Shown here: positions 7,782 through 15,329 of the stretch, one piece after another
Layout: each line of letters begins with the position of its first letter
How positions within the stretch are numbered: the stretch's first letter is position 1
From: UMGS1532 sp045542355
GTDB taxonomy: Bacteria > Bacillota > Clostridia > Oscillospirales > Acutalibacteraceae
Length of the DNA stretch: 64,000 nt
Assembly (NCBI GenBank): GCA_045542355.1
Contig: JAZQKX010000031.1
Location: 86,968-150,967 of the forward strand
Direction: 5' to 3'
Notes under the pieces: generated by a model
The model's database searches: none
What the model was told of the DNA's origin: nothing
What the model saw: only the letters and a program-made list of their open reading frames with translations
Position numbers and translations under genes: made by a program

Positions 7782-8516
7782 CTAATCCTGACTTTCAACC
7801 GTGTCTGAATCGGTCATGTTTGATTCTGTGGTGCTGGTGATTCTCGAAGAATTGGAGGAGAGGCTGTTGGATGCCTCCGACTCGGTCTCCTCAGGCTTGT
7901 AGTTTTTGTCAAACCAATCGGGATAGTAGAGGTTTTTCTTAAGGTCATCATTAGAAGGACTGTAAATCACCTTACCACCTACTGTATCAATCATAGCGGC
8001 GCTCTTTGAAAGGTACTTGTTAAGGGTGTATACAAAATCACTTGCTTCTGTGTATTTGTCGCCGTCTTTGGTGACCTGTTCGTCGGTATAAGTTATGGTC
8101 TCGTAGAGTTCTTCAACAGTTTCAGTCTGTTGGGTTATGTTGTTGTAACTAAGATGGAATACGGAATATTCAAGAGTAGTTTCATCATCCTTATATGTAG
8201 GTTTCCAGATCAGTATATTGTACATACCACTCTTTTTACAGAGGTAGATGCCTTTCTGATCTTCTTTCTTTGTACCCAGTTTATCCATCCATATAAGAAT
8301 GTTTTCATCATTAATCTTTGTGTATATTTTAACAGCAGCCTTTCCGTCTTCTGCGCCACCTATTTGTCTTACTATGCGCTCTTTTTTGCCATCGTGGGTA
8401 AGGTCGGCGGTAGCGTTGTAAAGGGTGGTGAGCTTAGCATCAGAAGCAGAACTGCAAGAGGTGAGCAATACAGTCACCGCCAAAAGACAGGGGAATAAAA
8501 ATTTAGAAAGCTTCAT
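7782..8516 (-). CDS. Hypothetical lipoprotein with an extension past TAG
   Basis: A 244-residue secreted lipoprotein of unknown function. The signal peptide ends in the lipobox LLTSC, with Cys21 as the lipid-modified residue. The body (about 40-205) is beta-rich with no family I recognise. It is followed by a Ser/Thr/Glu/Asp tail. The frame ends at a TAG (7782-7784), but the same frame stays open for 16 more acidic codons to TAA at 7731, ending 12 bases before the terminator. This suggests that the TAG is a recent nonsense change in the tail, or is read through. TAG works as a normal stop elsewhere here, for example in ftsW. Confidence 0.7.
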   Translation of the reverse strand: MKLSKFLFPCLLAVTVLLTSCSSASDAKLTTLYNATADLTHDGKKERIVRQIGGAEDGKAAVKIYTKINDENILIWMDKLGTKKEDQKGIYLCKKSGMYNILIWKPTYKDDETTLEYSVFHLSYNNITQQTETVEELYETITYTDEQVTKDGDKYTEASDFVYTLNKYLSKSAAMIDTVGGKVIYSPSNDDLKKNLYYPDWFDKNYKPEETESEASNSLSSNSSRITSTTESNMTDSDTVESQD

Positions 8517-8558
8517 CGCTACATAAGTCCTTTCGGTGTGTAATCATAATTCACATTC

Positions 8559-8586
8559 ATTATAGCATATTAATTTTACAAGGTAA
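8559..8586 (-). promoter_or_regulatory. Probable promoter of the lipoprotein gene
   Basis: Read on the minus strand: TTACCT, a 16-base spacer, TATAAT, 43 bases before the ATG. AAAGGA provides a ribosome site. It is divergent from the acpP promoter. Confidence 0.5.
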
Positions 8587-8647
8587 ATAGTATTTTTGGT
8601 TTATACACAAAATTTCAATTAATTTTATACATTTTGACAAAAAACTA

Positions 8648-8676
8648 TTGACAAAAGCTATATTAGGAAATATCAT
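8648..8676 (+). promoter_or_regulatory. acpP promoter
   Basis: TTGACA, a 17-base spacer and TATCAT. A second TTGACA at 8634-8639 with TATATT at 8659 may give an alternative start. The acpP ATG is 40 bases downstream. Confidence 0.6.
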
Positions 8677-8716
8677 AAATGTGTACTATTTATGAATATA
8701 CAAAGGAGCAAAGTAT

Positions 8717-8944
8717 ATGGTATTTGAAAAAGTTAAGAACATTTTGGTTGAACAGCTCGATGTTGACGAGTCCGCTGTAACACTTGAGGCTATGATTGCC
8801 GACGACCTTGGAGCTGACAGTCTTGATGTTGTGGATTTACTGATGTCCCTTGAAGATGAATTTGATGTAGAGATTCCTGATGAGGAAATCGAAAACATCA
8901 AAACAGTTGGCAATCTCGTAAACTATATAGAAAACAATAAATAA
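8717..8944 (+). CDS. acpP: Acyl carrier protein
   Basis: A 75-residue acyl carrier protein, which holds growing fatty acids on a 4'-phosphopantetheine arm in the cytoplasm. The attachment motif GADSLDVVDL is present, with Ser35 as the modified residue. The protein is strongly acidic with the four-helix pattern of the family. Usual length is 75-80. It has its own promoter and terminator, separate from other fatty-acid genes. A dedicated carrier for another pathway cannot be excluded, since no synthase genes are adjacent. Confidence 0.92.
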   Translation: MVFEKVKNILVEQLDVDESAVTLEAMIADDLGADSLDVVDLLMSLEDEFDVEIPDEEIENIKTVGNLVNYIENNK

Positions 8945-8953
8945 TGATTTTCC

Positions 8954-8985
8954 CTGCCGCTTGGAATTCAAGCGGCAGATTTTTT
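8954..8985 (+). terminator. acpP terminator
   Basis: A 10-bp stem (CTGCCGCTTG with CAAGCGGCAG) with loop GAATT, then ATTTTTT, starting 9 bases after the acpP stop. Confidence 0.85.
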
Positions 8986-8995
8986 GTATTAATGC

Positions 8996-9024
8996 TTGAA
9001 ATTTCCCGAAAAGTATAATATAAT
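8996..9024 (+). promoter_or_regulatory. proS promoter
   Basis: TTGAAA, a 17-base spacer and TATAAT, just after the acpP terminator. A second TATAAT overlaps at 9014. No T-box leader is visible between it and proS. Confidence 0.6.
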
Positions 9025-9067
9025 AATTTGTAATGTATATATGTGTAGAAAGAGGATTGTAATATTT

Positions 9068-10501
9068 ATGGCAAAAGAGAAACTCGTAAAAGAAATAACC
9101 TCTATGGATGAAGACTTTGCTAAATGGTATACCGATGTGGTAATCAAGGCAGAGTTAATAGATTATTCCAGTGTAAAGGGATGCATGATAATCAGACCTT
9201 ACGGTTATGCTATCTGGGAAAACATTCAGCGCATCTTAAATGAGAAGTTTGCTGAGACAGGACATGAAAACGTCTATATGCCAATGTTTATTCCAGAGGG
9301 ACTTTTACAAAAGGAAGAAGACCATGTTGAGGGCTTTGCTCCCGAAGTTGCCTGGGTTACCCACGGCGGTAGCGAAAAGTTAGAGGAACGCATGTGTGTC
9401 CGTCCTACCTCCGAAACCCTTTTCTGCGACCACTATAAAAATATAATCCATTCCTATAGAGATTTACCCAAGCTGTATAACCAGTGGTGTTCTGTAGTTC
9501 GTTGGGAAAAAACCACCCGTCCTTTCTTGCGTTCAAGAGAGTTTCTCTGGCAGGAGGGTCACACCATCCACGCAACCCGCGAGGAGGCTGAGGCTGAGAC
9601 CATCCAGATGTTAAATGTATACGCCGACTTTGCAGAGGAAGCTTTGGCAATGCCTGTGGTAAAGGGTGTTAAAACCGAAAAGGAACGTTTTGCTGGCGCT
9701 GTTGATACTTACACAATCGAAGCCCTTATGCACGATGGTAAGGCTTTGCAGAGCGGTACTTCCCATTTCTTTGGCGACGGCTTTGCCAAGGCATTTGAAA
9801 TTCAGTTCACAGATAAGGACAACGAGCAAAAGTATCCCTTCCAAACCTCTTGGGGTATGACCACCCGTCTCATCGGCGCAATCATCATGACCCACGGCGA
9901 CGACAACGGTTTGGTACTTCCTCCCGCCGTTGCTCCAACTCAGTTGGTTATTGTTCCCATCGCTTCCCATAAGGAGGGCGTTGTGGAAAAGGCGGAGGAG
10001 TTAGAGGCAAGACTCAAGAAGATTTGCAGAATCAAGCTGGATAACACCGACAGGTCACCTGGCTGGAAGTTTGCCGAATACGAAATGAAGGGTGTTCCGC
10101 TTCGTCTTGAAATCGGACCTAAGGATATCGAGAACAACCAGTGCGTTGTTGTAAGACGTGATAACAGAGAGAAGTATTTCATTTCTCTTGACGAATTGGA
10201 GACAAAGATTCCCGAATTGCTGGATGCCGTTCAAAAGGGACTTTATGAAAATGCATTAAAGCGTCGTGAGGAAATGACCTACACCGCTTCCACTCTTGAA
10301 GAAATTAAGGATATTGCCGATAATAAGCCTGGTTTTATTAAGACAATGTGGTGTGGAGACCGCGAGTGTGAAGATAAGCTCAAGGATTTTGCCGGAATCA
10401 CATCCAGATGTATTCCTTTTGAACAAGAGAATTTAGGTGAGGTTTGTCCTTGTTGTGGTAAACCAGCCAAAAAAATGATTTATTGGGGAAAAGCATATTA
10501 A
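9068..10501 (+). CDS. proS: Prolyl-tRNA synthetase, archaeal/eukaryote type
   Basis: A 477-residue class II synthetase that charges tRNA-Pro with proline. It is of the short ProS type without the bacterial editing insertion. Class II motifs are visible: motif 2 with RWEKTTRPFLRSREFLWQEG, and motif 3 near GMTTRLIGAIIMTHGD. An anticodon-binding domain follows (from about 295). The C-terminal zinc-binding-like domain has Cys pairs in CGDREC and CPCCGKP and ends in Tyr, a hallmark of this type. ATG 9068 is chosen because MAKEKLVKEITS matches the family N terminus; AGAGG lies 12 bases upstream, a long spacing. Two tRNA-Pro genes lie in this same window. Confidence 0.93.
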   Translation: MAKEKLVKEITSMDEDFAKWYTDVVIKAELIDYSSVKGCMIIRPYGYAIWENIQRILNEKFAETGHENVYMPMFIPEGLLQKEEDHVEGFAPEVAWVTHGGSEKLEERMCVRPTSETLFCDHYKNIIHSYRDLPKLYNQWCSVVRWEKTTRPFLRSREFLWQEGHTIHATREEAEAETIQMLNVYADFAEEALAMPVVKGVKTEKERFAGAVDTYTIEALMHDGKALQSGTSHFFGDGFAKAFEIQFTDKDNEQKYPFQTSWGMTTRLIGAIIMTHGDDNGLVLPPAVAPTQLVIVPIASHKEGVVEKAEELEARLKKICRIKLDNTDRSPGWKFAEYEMKGVPLRLEIGPKDIENNQCVVVRRDNREKYFISLDELETKIPELLDAVQKGLYENALKRREEMTYTASTLEEIKDIADNKPGFIKTMWCGDRECEDKLKDFAGITSRCIPFEQENLGEVCPCCGKPAKKMIYWGKAY

Positions 10502-10515
10502 GGAGGTGCACTCCC

Positions 10516-11394
10516 TTGAATAATAGAGTTATAGCTAAGCTTTGCGCAATGCTGATAGTTATTTGTATCGCGCTTACCACAGTGGCAACTGCTTTCGCTG
10601 TGGACGATGGAAGTTCTGATACAGTTGATTCATCAAGCTCAGAAATGATTTCTGAAGTTTCCTCTGGTGATGCGCCAACATATAGCGCTCCTAGCGATCC
10701 TACCGCAGAATCAAGTACGGATAGCCAACCGTCTGCAACCGAATCTTCCACAGTTAGTCAGGCTGTTACTTCTAGCATTTTATCTTCTGAGGTGTCATCC
10801 GAGATGGATTCTCAGATTGAGTCTGCACCGTCGGAAACTGTTTCTGAATCTGTAGAAAGCGCAGACAAAAATTCAAATAAAGAGGAGACTGCTTCTAAAG
10901 AGACAAGCTCTAAAAAAGGAACCAGTTCCAGTAAGGCTTCATCAAAGAAGATGAGCTCTAAAAAAGACAGCACCTCTAATGAAAACAAAGAAGAAAAACC
11001 TGTATCTTCCTATACAACTAATGCAGTTTCTCAATACACCCCCTCCTACAACGAAGGTAGTCTCAGCGATGAGTGGGAGCAGGAGGATGATGTGGAGTTA
11101 GTATCCAGCAAGGAGGATAAAGATTTATCCGAACATATCTTCGACCCTAAGAAAGCTGTTGCAAAATGGATATGGCTTCCCATATTGATAGCTCTCGCTT
11201 GTATCGGTGTGCTTATATATGTAAATGTATATGTTTATAATAAGGGCGCACACTCTCCGGGTGCCTGGAAGGGGAACGAGGAAATCGATCCCGACGAGGA
11301 TATACTTGAGGAGGCAGATAGCCGCACCGAAAAGGAAGAAGATTCCGACCCATTCTCAGCAGAAAATTTCTTTAATTTCGATAATGATAATTAA
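10516..11394 (+). CDS. Serine-rich secreted protein with C-terminal membrane anchor
   Basis: A 292-residue protein with no recognised family. The start is TTG 10516, placed 9 bases after AGGAGG, directly after proS. It gives a clean signal peptide (residues 2-29, ending TAFA). Residues 32-180 are low complexity, rich in Ser, Glu, Thr and Lys, with repeated SSK- and SES-like units. A single transmembrane helix at about 218-240 (IWLPILIALACIGVLIYV) is followed by a charged cytoplasmic tail of about 50 residues. The layout suggests a flexible extracellular stalk anchored at both ends or after signal cleavage. Cotranscription with proS is likely. The function is unknown. Confidence 0.7.
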   Translation: MNNRVIAKLCAMLIVICIALTTVATAFAVDDGSSDTVDSSSSEMISEVSSGDAPTYSAPSDPTAESSTDSQPSATESSTVSQAVTSSILSSEVSSEMDSQIESAPSETVSESVESADKNSNKEETASKETSSKKGTSSSKASSKKMSSKKDSTSNENKEEKPVSSYTTNAVSQYTPSYNEGSLSDEWEQEDDVELVSSKEDKDLSEHIFDPKKAVAKWIWLPILIALACIGVLIYVNVYVYNKGAHSPGAWKGNEEIDPDEDILEEADSRTEKEEDSDPFSAENFFNFDNDN

Positions 11395-11399
11395 AAGAG

Positions 11400-11426
11400 T
11401 AAAGCACGGTTATTTACCGTGCTTTA
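11400..11426 (+). terminator. Terminator after the serine-rich protein
   Basis: A perfect 11-bp stem (TAAAGCACGGT with ACCGTGCTTTA) and loop TATTT. The following T-run is poor (TTGC), so strength is uncertain. Confidence 0.6.
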
Positions 11427-11475
11427 TTGCAGGAAAAACACAGCCGAAAAAAATTAGATTTTTTCAAAAAAAGTC

Positions 11476-11504
11476 TTGATTTTTATTTTCGGTTGTGTTA
11501 TTAT
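11476..11504 (+). promoter_or_regulatory. Promoter of the S10 ribosomal protein operon
   Basis: TTGATT, a 17-base spacer and TATTAT. The start of transcription would be near 11511, leaving a leader of about 280 bases before rpsJ. No other good promoter was seen between here and rplQ. Confidence 0.65.
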
Positions 11505-11510
11505 GTTAAG

Positions 11511-11791
11511 GCACGATGTGTGCAGATATGCGTTGATGCGGGAGGTGGCCGACCTCGAGTCGGGAAATTTCCGCGGAGTATGTCCGATTTATAAACCGGG
11601 CGACAAAAGCTTGTTCTATGGCAAACGGCAGGGACGTGTCTCTGTACGTGCACGGCTTCTCACGGCCGTATCCCGGATTTATGGAAATAGTCCATAACAT
11701 CCGGTTTTATACTGTTCGAGGTTGAAACACACGGAACAGTGTCACAAGTATTTTGCAACCCGCCAAAATTTTAAATGGAGGCGACAATCAA
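11511..11791 (+). promoter_or_regulatory. Structured 5' leader of the S10 operon with attenuator-like hairpin
   Basis: About 280 bases with no protein-like frame and several GC-rich hairpins: GAGGT/ACCTC inside a larger GCGG/CCGC stem near 11540-11573, and ACGGC/GCCGT near 11652-11669. The strongest hairpin is at 11673-11704: CCGGAT then TTATGG, paired with CCATAA and ATCCGG around one bulged C. It is followed at once by TTTTAT and so looks like a terminator. A further 7-bp stem, ACTGTTC/GAACAGT, lies at 11711-11740. The design suggests transcription attenuation of ribosomal protein synthesis, as known for the Escherichia coli S10 leader with L4. The ligand here is not known. Confidence 0.55.
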
Positions 11792-12103
11792 ATGGCAGTC
11801 AAAGAAAAGATCAGAATCAGACTGAAAGGTTACGACCATGCATTGGTAGACCAAGCAGCAGAAAAGATCGTTGAGACAGCAAAGCGCACAGGCGCTCGTC
11901 TTTCCGGTCCCGTGCCGCTGCCTACCGAAAAAGAGGTAGTAACAATCCTTCGTGCTGTACACAAGTACAAGGATTCCCGTGAGCAGTTCGAAATGAGAAC
12001 TCACAAAAGGCTTATCGACATTCTCAGACCTTCCAACAAAACTGTTGAAGCTGTGACAAGTCTTGAGCTCCCCGCCGGCGTTGAAATTGAAATTAAGCTT
12101 TAA
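11792..12103 (+). CDS. rpsJ: 30S ribosomal protein S10
   Basis: The first gene of the S10 operon, 103 residues, the normal length. S10 sits in the 30S head and in many bacteria also serves in NusA/NusB antitermination. Family landmarks IRIRLKGYDH at the N terminus and the loop GARLSGPVPLPTE are present. ATG 11792 is chosen because MAVKEKIRIRLK matches the usual start and GGAGG lies 11 bases upstream. It follows the long leader; rplC is 68 bases downstream. Confidence 0.97.
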   Translation: MAVKEKIRIRLKGYDHALVDQAAEKIVETAKRTGARLSGPVPLPTEKEVVTILRAVHKYKDSREQFEMRTHKRLIDILRPSNKTVEAVTSLELPAGVEIEIKL

Positions 12104-12128
12104 TTTAATGTAACGCGCGCGAGGTCAT

Positions 12129-12145
12129 GTTGGCAATGCGCCAAC
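12129..12145 (+). promoter_or_regulatory. Hairpin before rplC
   Basis: A perfect 6-bp stem, GTTGGC/GCCAAC, around AATGC in the otherwise unusual 68-base gap between rpsJ and rplC. It does not cover the AAGGAGG ribosome site. Possibly a processing or local regulatory site. Confidence 0.35.
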
Positions 12146-12171
12146 CAATAACCTATAAGGAGGATAAAACA

Positions 12172-12804
12172 ATGCAAAAAGCAATCGTTGGCAAGAAGCT
12201 GGGTATGACTCAGGTTTTTGACGCAAACGGCAATGTTGTTCCTGTAACCGTAATCGAGGCAGGTCCTTGTGTGGTATGTCAGAAGAAGACAGCAGAGAAC
12301 GACGGCTATGAAGCAATTCAGGTAGGCTTCGGCGACATGAAAGCTTCAAAGGTAAATGGTCCTATGAAGGGTCATTTCGCAAAAGGGGACGTAGCTCCCA
12401 AAAAGGTTCTTCGCGAATTTAGGCTTGAAGACATCTCTATATATAATGTAGGCGATATCATCAAGGCAGACGTTTTCGCAGAAGGCGACAAGGTAGATGT
12501 AAAAGGTACAAGCAAGGGTAAGGGCTATGCCGGTGTTATTAAGCGCTGGAACTTCGGCCGTCTCAAGATGAGCCATGGTACCGGTCCTGTTGCAAGACAC
12601 GGTGGTTCACTCGGTGCTTGTAGTACTCCCTCAAAAGTTGTTAAGGGAAAGAAAATGGCAGGTCATCTTGGTGCAGAGCGCGTAACCGTTCAGAACCTCG
12701 ATGTAGTTAAGGTAGATGCAGAGAACAATATCATCGCAGTTAAGGGCGCCGTTCCCGGCCCCAAGGGCGGCATCGTTGTTCTTGCCAACACCGTTAAAGC
12801 CTAA
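12172..12804 (+). CDS. rplC: 50S ribosomal protein L3
   Basis: A 210-residue L3, one of the proteins that starts 50S assembly and reaches toward the peptidyl transferase centre. It opens KAIVGKKLGMTQVFD, the family N terminus. The long extension with SHGTGPVARHGGSLGA is present near residues 141-156. The ATG at 12172 follows AAGGAGG by 8 bases. An in-frame ATG at 12127 has no comparable ribosome site. A gap of 17 bases leads to rplD. Confidence 0.96.
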   Translation: MQKAIVGKKLGMTQVFDANGNVVPVTVIEAGPCVVCQKKTAENDGYEAIQVGFGDMKASKVNGPMKGHFAKGDVAPKKVLREFRLEDISIYNVGDIIKADVFAEGDKVDVKGTSKGKGYAGVIKRWNFGRLKMSHGTGPVARHGGSLGACSTPSKVVKGKKMAGHLGAERVTVQNLDVVKVDAENNIIAVKGAVPGPKGGIVVLANTVKA

Positions 12805-12821
12805 GGGAAGGAGATTGAATT

Positions 12822-13445
12822 ATGCCTAATGTAGCAGTATTAGATATGGCAGGAAAGAAAGTTTCTGACATTCAGCTTAGCGATGCCGTATTCGGTATTG
12901 AACCCAATGCAGTTGTTATGCACATGGCTGTTGTTAACTATCTTGCAAATCAGCGCCAGGGCACACAGTCAACTCTGACTCGTACTGAGGTTTCAGGTGG
13001 CGGTCGCAAACCTTGGCGTCAAAAGGGAACCGGTCATGCAAGACAGGGTTCCACCCGTGCTCCCCAGTGGACACACGGCGGTGTGGCTATCGGCCCCAAA
13101 CCCCGTGATTATTCTTACACCTTAAATAAGAAGGTTCGTAGACTTGCTCTCAAGTCCGCTCTTTCTGATAAGGTTCTCAGCGAGTCTTTAATCGTTCTCG
13201 ATAACCTTGATGTTAATGAGTACAAGACTAAGGTTGTTGCAGATTGCCTCAAGGCAGTTAATGCAGGCAAGAAAACTCTTATCGTTCTTTCTGATATGAA
13301 TTCTTGCGCAATCAAGAGTGCAGCCAACATCAAAGGCGTTAAGACCGCTCAGGTTAATACCATCAACACCTACGATATCATCAATGCCGATACACTTGTT
13401 ATCGTCAAAGATGCCGTAGCCAAGATTGAGGAGGTTTACGCATAA
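12822..13445 (+). CDS. rplD: 50S ribosomal protein L4
   Basis: A 207-residue L4, which binds 23S rRNA and lines the exit tunnel. The tunnel loop with GGGRKPWRQKGTGHARQGS (about residues 63-81) is intact. In Escherichia coli L4 also represses its own operon through the S10 leader, so it is the first candidate ligand for the structured leader upstream of rpsJ; that is inference. Its stop overlaps the rplW start by one base. Confidence 0.96.
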   Translation: MPNVAVLDMAGKKVSDIQLSDAVFGIEPNAVVMHMAVVNYLANQRQGTQSTLTRTEVSGGGRKPWRQKGTGHARQGSTRAPQWTHGGVAIGPKPRDYSYTLNKKVRRLALKSALSDKVLSESLIVLDNLDVNEYKTKVVADCLKAVNAGKKTLIVLSDMNSCAIKSAANIKGVKTAQVNTINTYDIINADTLVIVKDAVAKIEEVYA

Positions 13446-13747
13446 TGAAAACTGCTCAAGAAGTTATTCTGGCTCCGGTAATTACCGAAAAGAGTATGAC
13501 CGGAATTGCTGATAAGAAATATGTCTTCAAGGTTGCCAAGGATGCAACTAAGGTAGACATCGCAGCTGCAGTTGCTGAGCTTTTCAAGCTCGACAGAAAG
13601 CAGATCGTTAAGGTAAACACCATTAACGTTCGCGGTCAGGAGAGACGTGTAGGTCGCTACAGCGGATACACCCCTTCCTGGAAGAAAGCAATCGTAACCT
13701 TAAGCGAAGACGCTAAACCCATTCAGTTCTTCGAAGGTCTTATGTAA
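13445..13747 (+). CDS. rplW: 50S ribosomal protein L23
   Basis: A 100-residue L23, located at the tunnel exit, where signal recognition particle and trigger factor dock. Family motifs ILAPVITEKSM at the start and GRYSGYTPSWKKAIVTL near the C terminus are clear. The ATG overlaps the rplD TAA (TAATG), indicating translational coupling. A 74-base gap with a small hairpin precedes rplB. Confidence 0.96.
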   Translation: MKTAQEVILAPVITEKSMTGIADKKYVFKVAKDATKVDIAAAVAELFKLDRKQIVKVNTINVRGQERRVGRYSGYTPSWKKAIVTLSEDAKPIQFFEGLM

Positions 13748-13764
13748 TTAATTTTTCGGATTTC

Positions 13765-13801
13765 TGGCAATGTATGGGGGTTGTTTGACCCCGCTAAGCC
13801 A
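13765..13801 (+). promoter_or_regulatory. Stem-loop between rplW and rplB
   Basis: The 74-base gap holds an inner stem GGGGT/ACCCC (13777-13792) within an outer TGGC/GCCA pairing. It lies upstream of the CAGGAG ribosome site, so it may be an mRNA processing or local control element. Function unknown. Confidence 0.3.
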
Positions 13802-13821
13802 AAACAGGAGTGTGAAATCAA

Positions 13822-14655
13822 ATGGCAATCAAACATTATAAACCTACTACTCCCGGTAGACGTGGTATGACCGTTCTCGACTATTCCGAGCTTTCAAAGG
13901 TTGCACCCGAAAGAAGTCTGCTGGAGCCTATTAAAAAGAATGCAGGTCGTAACAGCTATGGCCGCATCACAGTTCGCCATCGTGGCGGCGGTAACCGCAG
14001 AAAGTATAGAGTAATCGATTTCAAGCGTGAGCGTTTCGGTATCCCAGCAACAGTTCTTACCCTTGAATACGATCCTAACAGAACTGCTCATATCGCCCTC
14101 GTTCAGTATGAAGACGGCGAAAAGCGTTACATCATCGCACCTATCGGTCTTAAGGTTGGAGACACCATCGTTTCCGGTCCCGATGCCGATATCAAGGTTG
14201 GTAACGCATTACCCCTCGTTAATATTCCTACCGGTACATTTGTTCACAACATCGAGCTTTATCCCGGCAAGGGCGCTCAGCTTGCCCGTTCTGCTGGTAA
14301 CATGGCTCAGCTTATGGCAAAAGAAAACGGTATGGCACTTTTAAGACTCCCTTCAGGTGAGCTCCGTAACGTTCCTCAGAACTGTATGGCAACCGTTGGT
14401 CAGGTAAGCAATGCCGAGCATGAAAATGTTAACATCGGTAAGGCTGGCCGTAAACGCCACATGGGTTGGAGACCTACTGTTCGCGGTTCTGTTATGAACC
14501 CCTGTGATCACCCCCACGGTGGTGGTGAAGGTAAGTCACCCATCGGTCGTCCGAGTCCTGTTACTCCTTGGGGTAAACCTACTCTCGGATACAAGACCCG
14601 TAAGAAGCATGCACGCACCGATAAATATATCGTAAAGCGTCGCAATGCTAAGTAA
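13822..14655 (+). CDS. rplB: 50S ribosomal protein L2
   Basis: A 277-residue L2, the conserved core protein needed for subunit joining and near the peptidyl transferase centre. It begins AIKHYKPTTPGRRGMT and carries the conserved C-terminal segment MNPCDHPHGGGEGKSPIGR, which includes the functionally important histidine of the family. Length is standard. rpsS follows after 25 bases with a GAAAGGAG site. Confidence 0.97.
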   Translation: MAIKHYKPTTPGRRGMTVLDYSELSKVAPERSLLEPIKKNAGRNSYGRITVRHRGGGNRRKYRVIDFKRERFGIPATVLTLEYDPNRTAHIALVQYEDGEKRYIIAPIGLKVGDTIVSGPDADIKVGNALPLVNIPTGTFVHNIELYPGKGAQLARSAGNMAQLMAKENGMALLRLPSGELRNVPQNCMATVGQVSNAEHENVNIGKAGRKRHMGWRPTVRGSVMNPCDHPHGGGEGKSPIGRPSPVTPWGKPTLGYKTRKKHARTDKYIVKRRNAK

Positions 14656-14680
14656 GTTTGACGAAAGGAGTTAAATAATT

Positions 14681-14953
14681 ATGGGAAGAAGTCTCAAGAA
14701 GGGTCCTTTCGTGCAACCTATATTACTCGAAAGAATCCAAAAGATGAATGAAGCTGGCGAAAAGCGTGTTGTTAAGACCTGGAGCCGTGCATCTACAATT
14801 TTCCCCGATTTCGTCGGACACACTATTGCAGTGCATGATGGTCGTAAACACGTTCCGGTATATGTAACGGAGGACATGGTTGGACACAGGCTCGGTGAGT
14901 TTGCTCCCACCAGAACCTTCAAAGGTCATGCCGGTGCTAAGACAACAAAGTAA
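14681..14953 (+). CDS. rpsS: 30S ribosomal protein S19
   Basis: A 90-residue S19, which pairs with S13 in the 30S head near the A-site tRNA. It starts GRSLKKGPFV, the family signature, and has GHTIAVHDGRKHVPVYVTEDM in the middle with the LGEFAPTR motif near the end. Gaps of about 25 bases with purine-rich ribosome sites separate it from rplB and rplV. Confidence 0.97.
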   Translation: MGRSLKKGPFVQPILLERIQKMNEAGEKRVVKTWSRASTIFPDFVGHTIAVHDGRKHVPVYVTEDMVGHRLGEFAPTRTFKGHAGAKTTK

Positions 14954-14977
14954 GCGGTCGAAAGGAGAGTATAGACT

Positions 14978-15316
14978 ATGGAAGCAAGAGCTACCCTTAA
15001 GTACGCTCGTATTTCACCCCGTAAGGTGAAGATTGTTTTGGATCTTATCCGAAATCAGGATGCTGACAAAGCTATGGCTATTCTCAGGTTCACACCGAAG
15101 GCCGCCTGTGAGTATTTGGAAAAGTTGCTGAAATCAGCAATGGCAAATGCCGAAAACAATCACAATATGGATGTTTCTAAATTATATGTTGCAGAATGTT
15201 TCGTAGGCCCCGGACCTACACTTAAGCGTATCCGTCCGAAGGACCACGGCAGAGCACACAGAATCTTAAAGAGAACATCCCACATCACTCTGGTTCTCAG
15301 AGAGAAAGAAGACTAA
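14978..15316 (+). CDS. rplV: 50S ribosomal protein L22
   Basis: A 112-residue L22, with a beta-hairpin that lines the exit tunnel. It starts EARATLKYARISPRKV and carries the tunnel-loop region VGPGPTLKRIRPKDHGRAH (about residues 79-97). Normal length. It lies 13 bases before rpsC, with AAGGAGG between. Confidence 0.96.
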   Translation: MEARATLKYARISPRKVKIVLDLIRNQDADKAMAILRFTPKAACEYLEKLLKSAMANAENNHNMDVSKLYVAECFVGPGPTLKRIRPKDHGRAHRILKRTSHITLVLREKED

Positions 15317-15329
15317 AGGAGGTAAAGTT

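Noticed and set aside
8941..9067. A T-box leader before proS
   Set aside because: The gap is only about 125 bases, filled by the acpP terminator and a promoter; no T-box sequence or specifier loop is seen.
11476..11700. A small coding region (73 codons) in the S10 leader
   Set aside because: It starts in the promoter, has no ribosome site, and the region is better explained as structured RNA.
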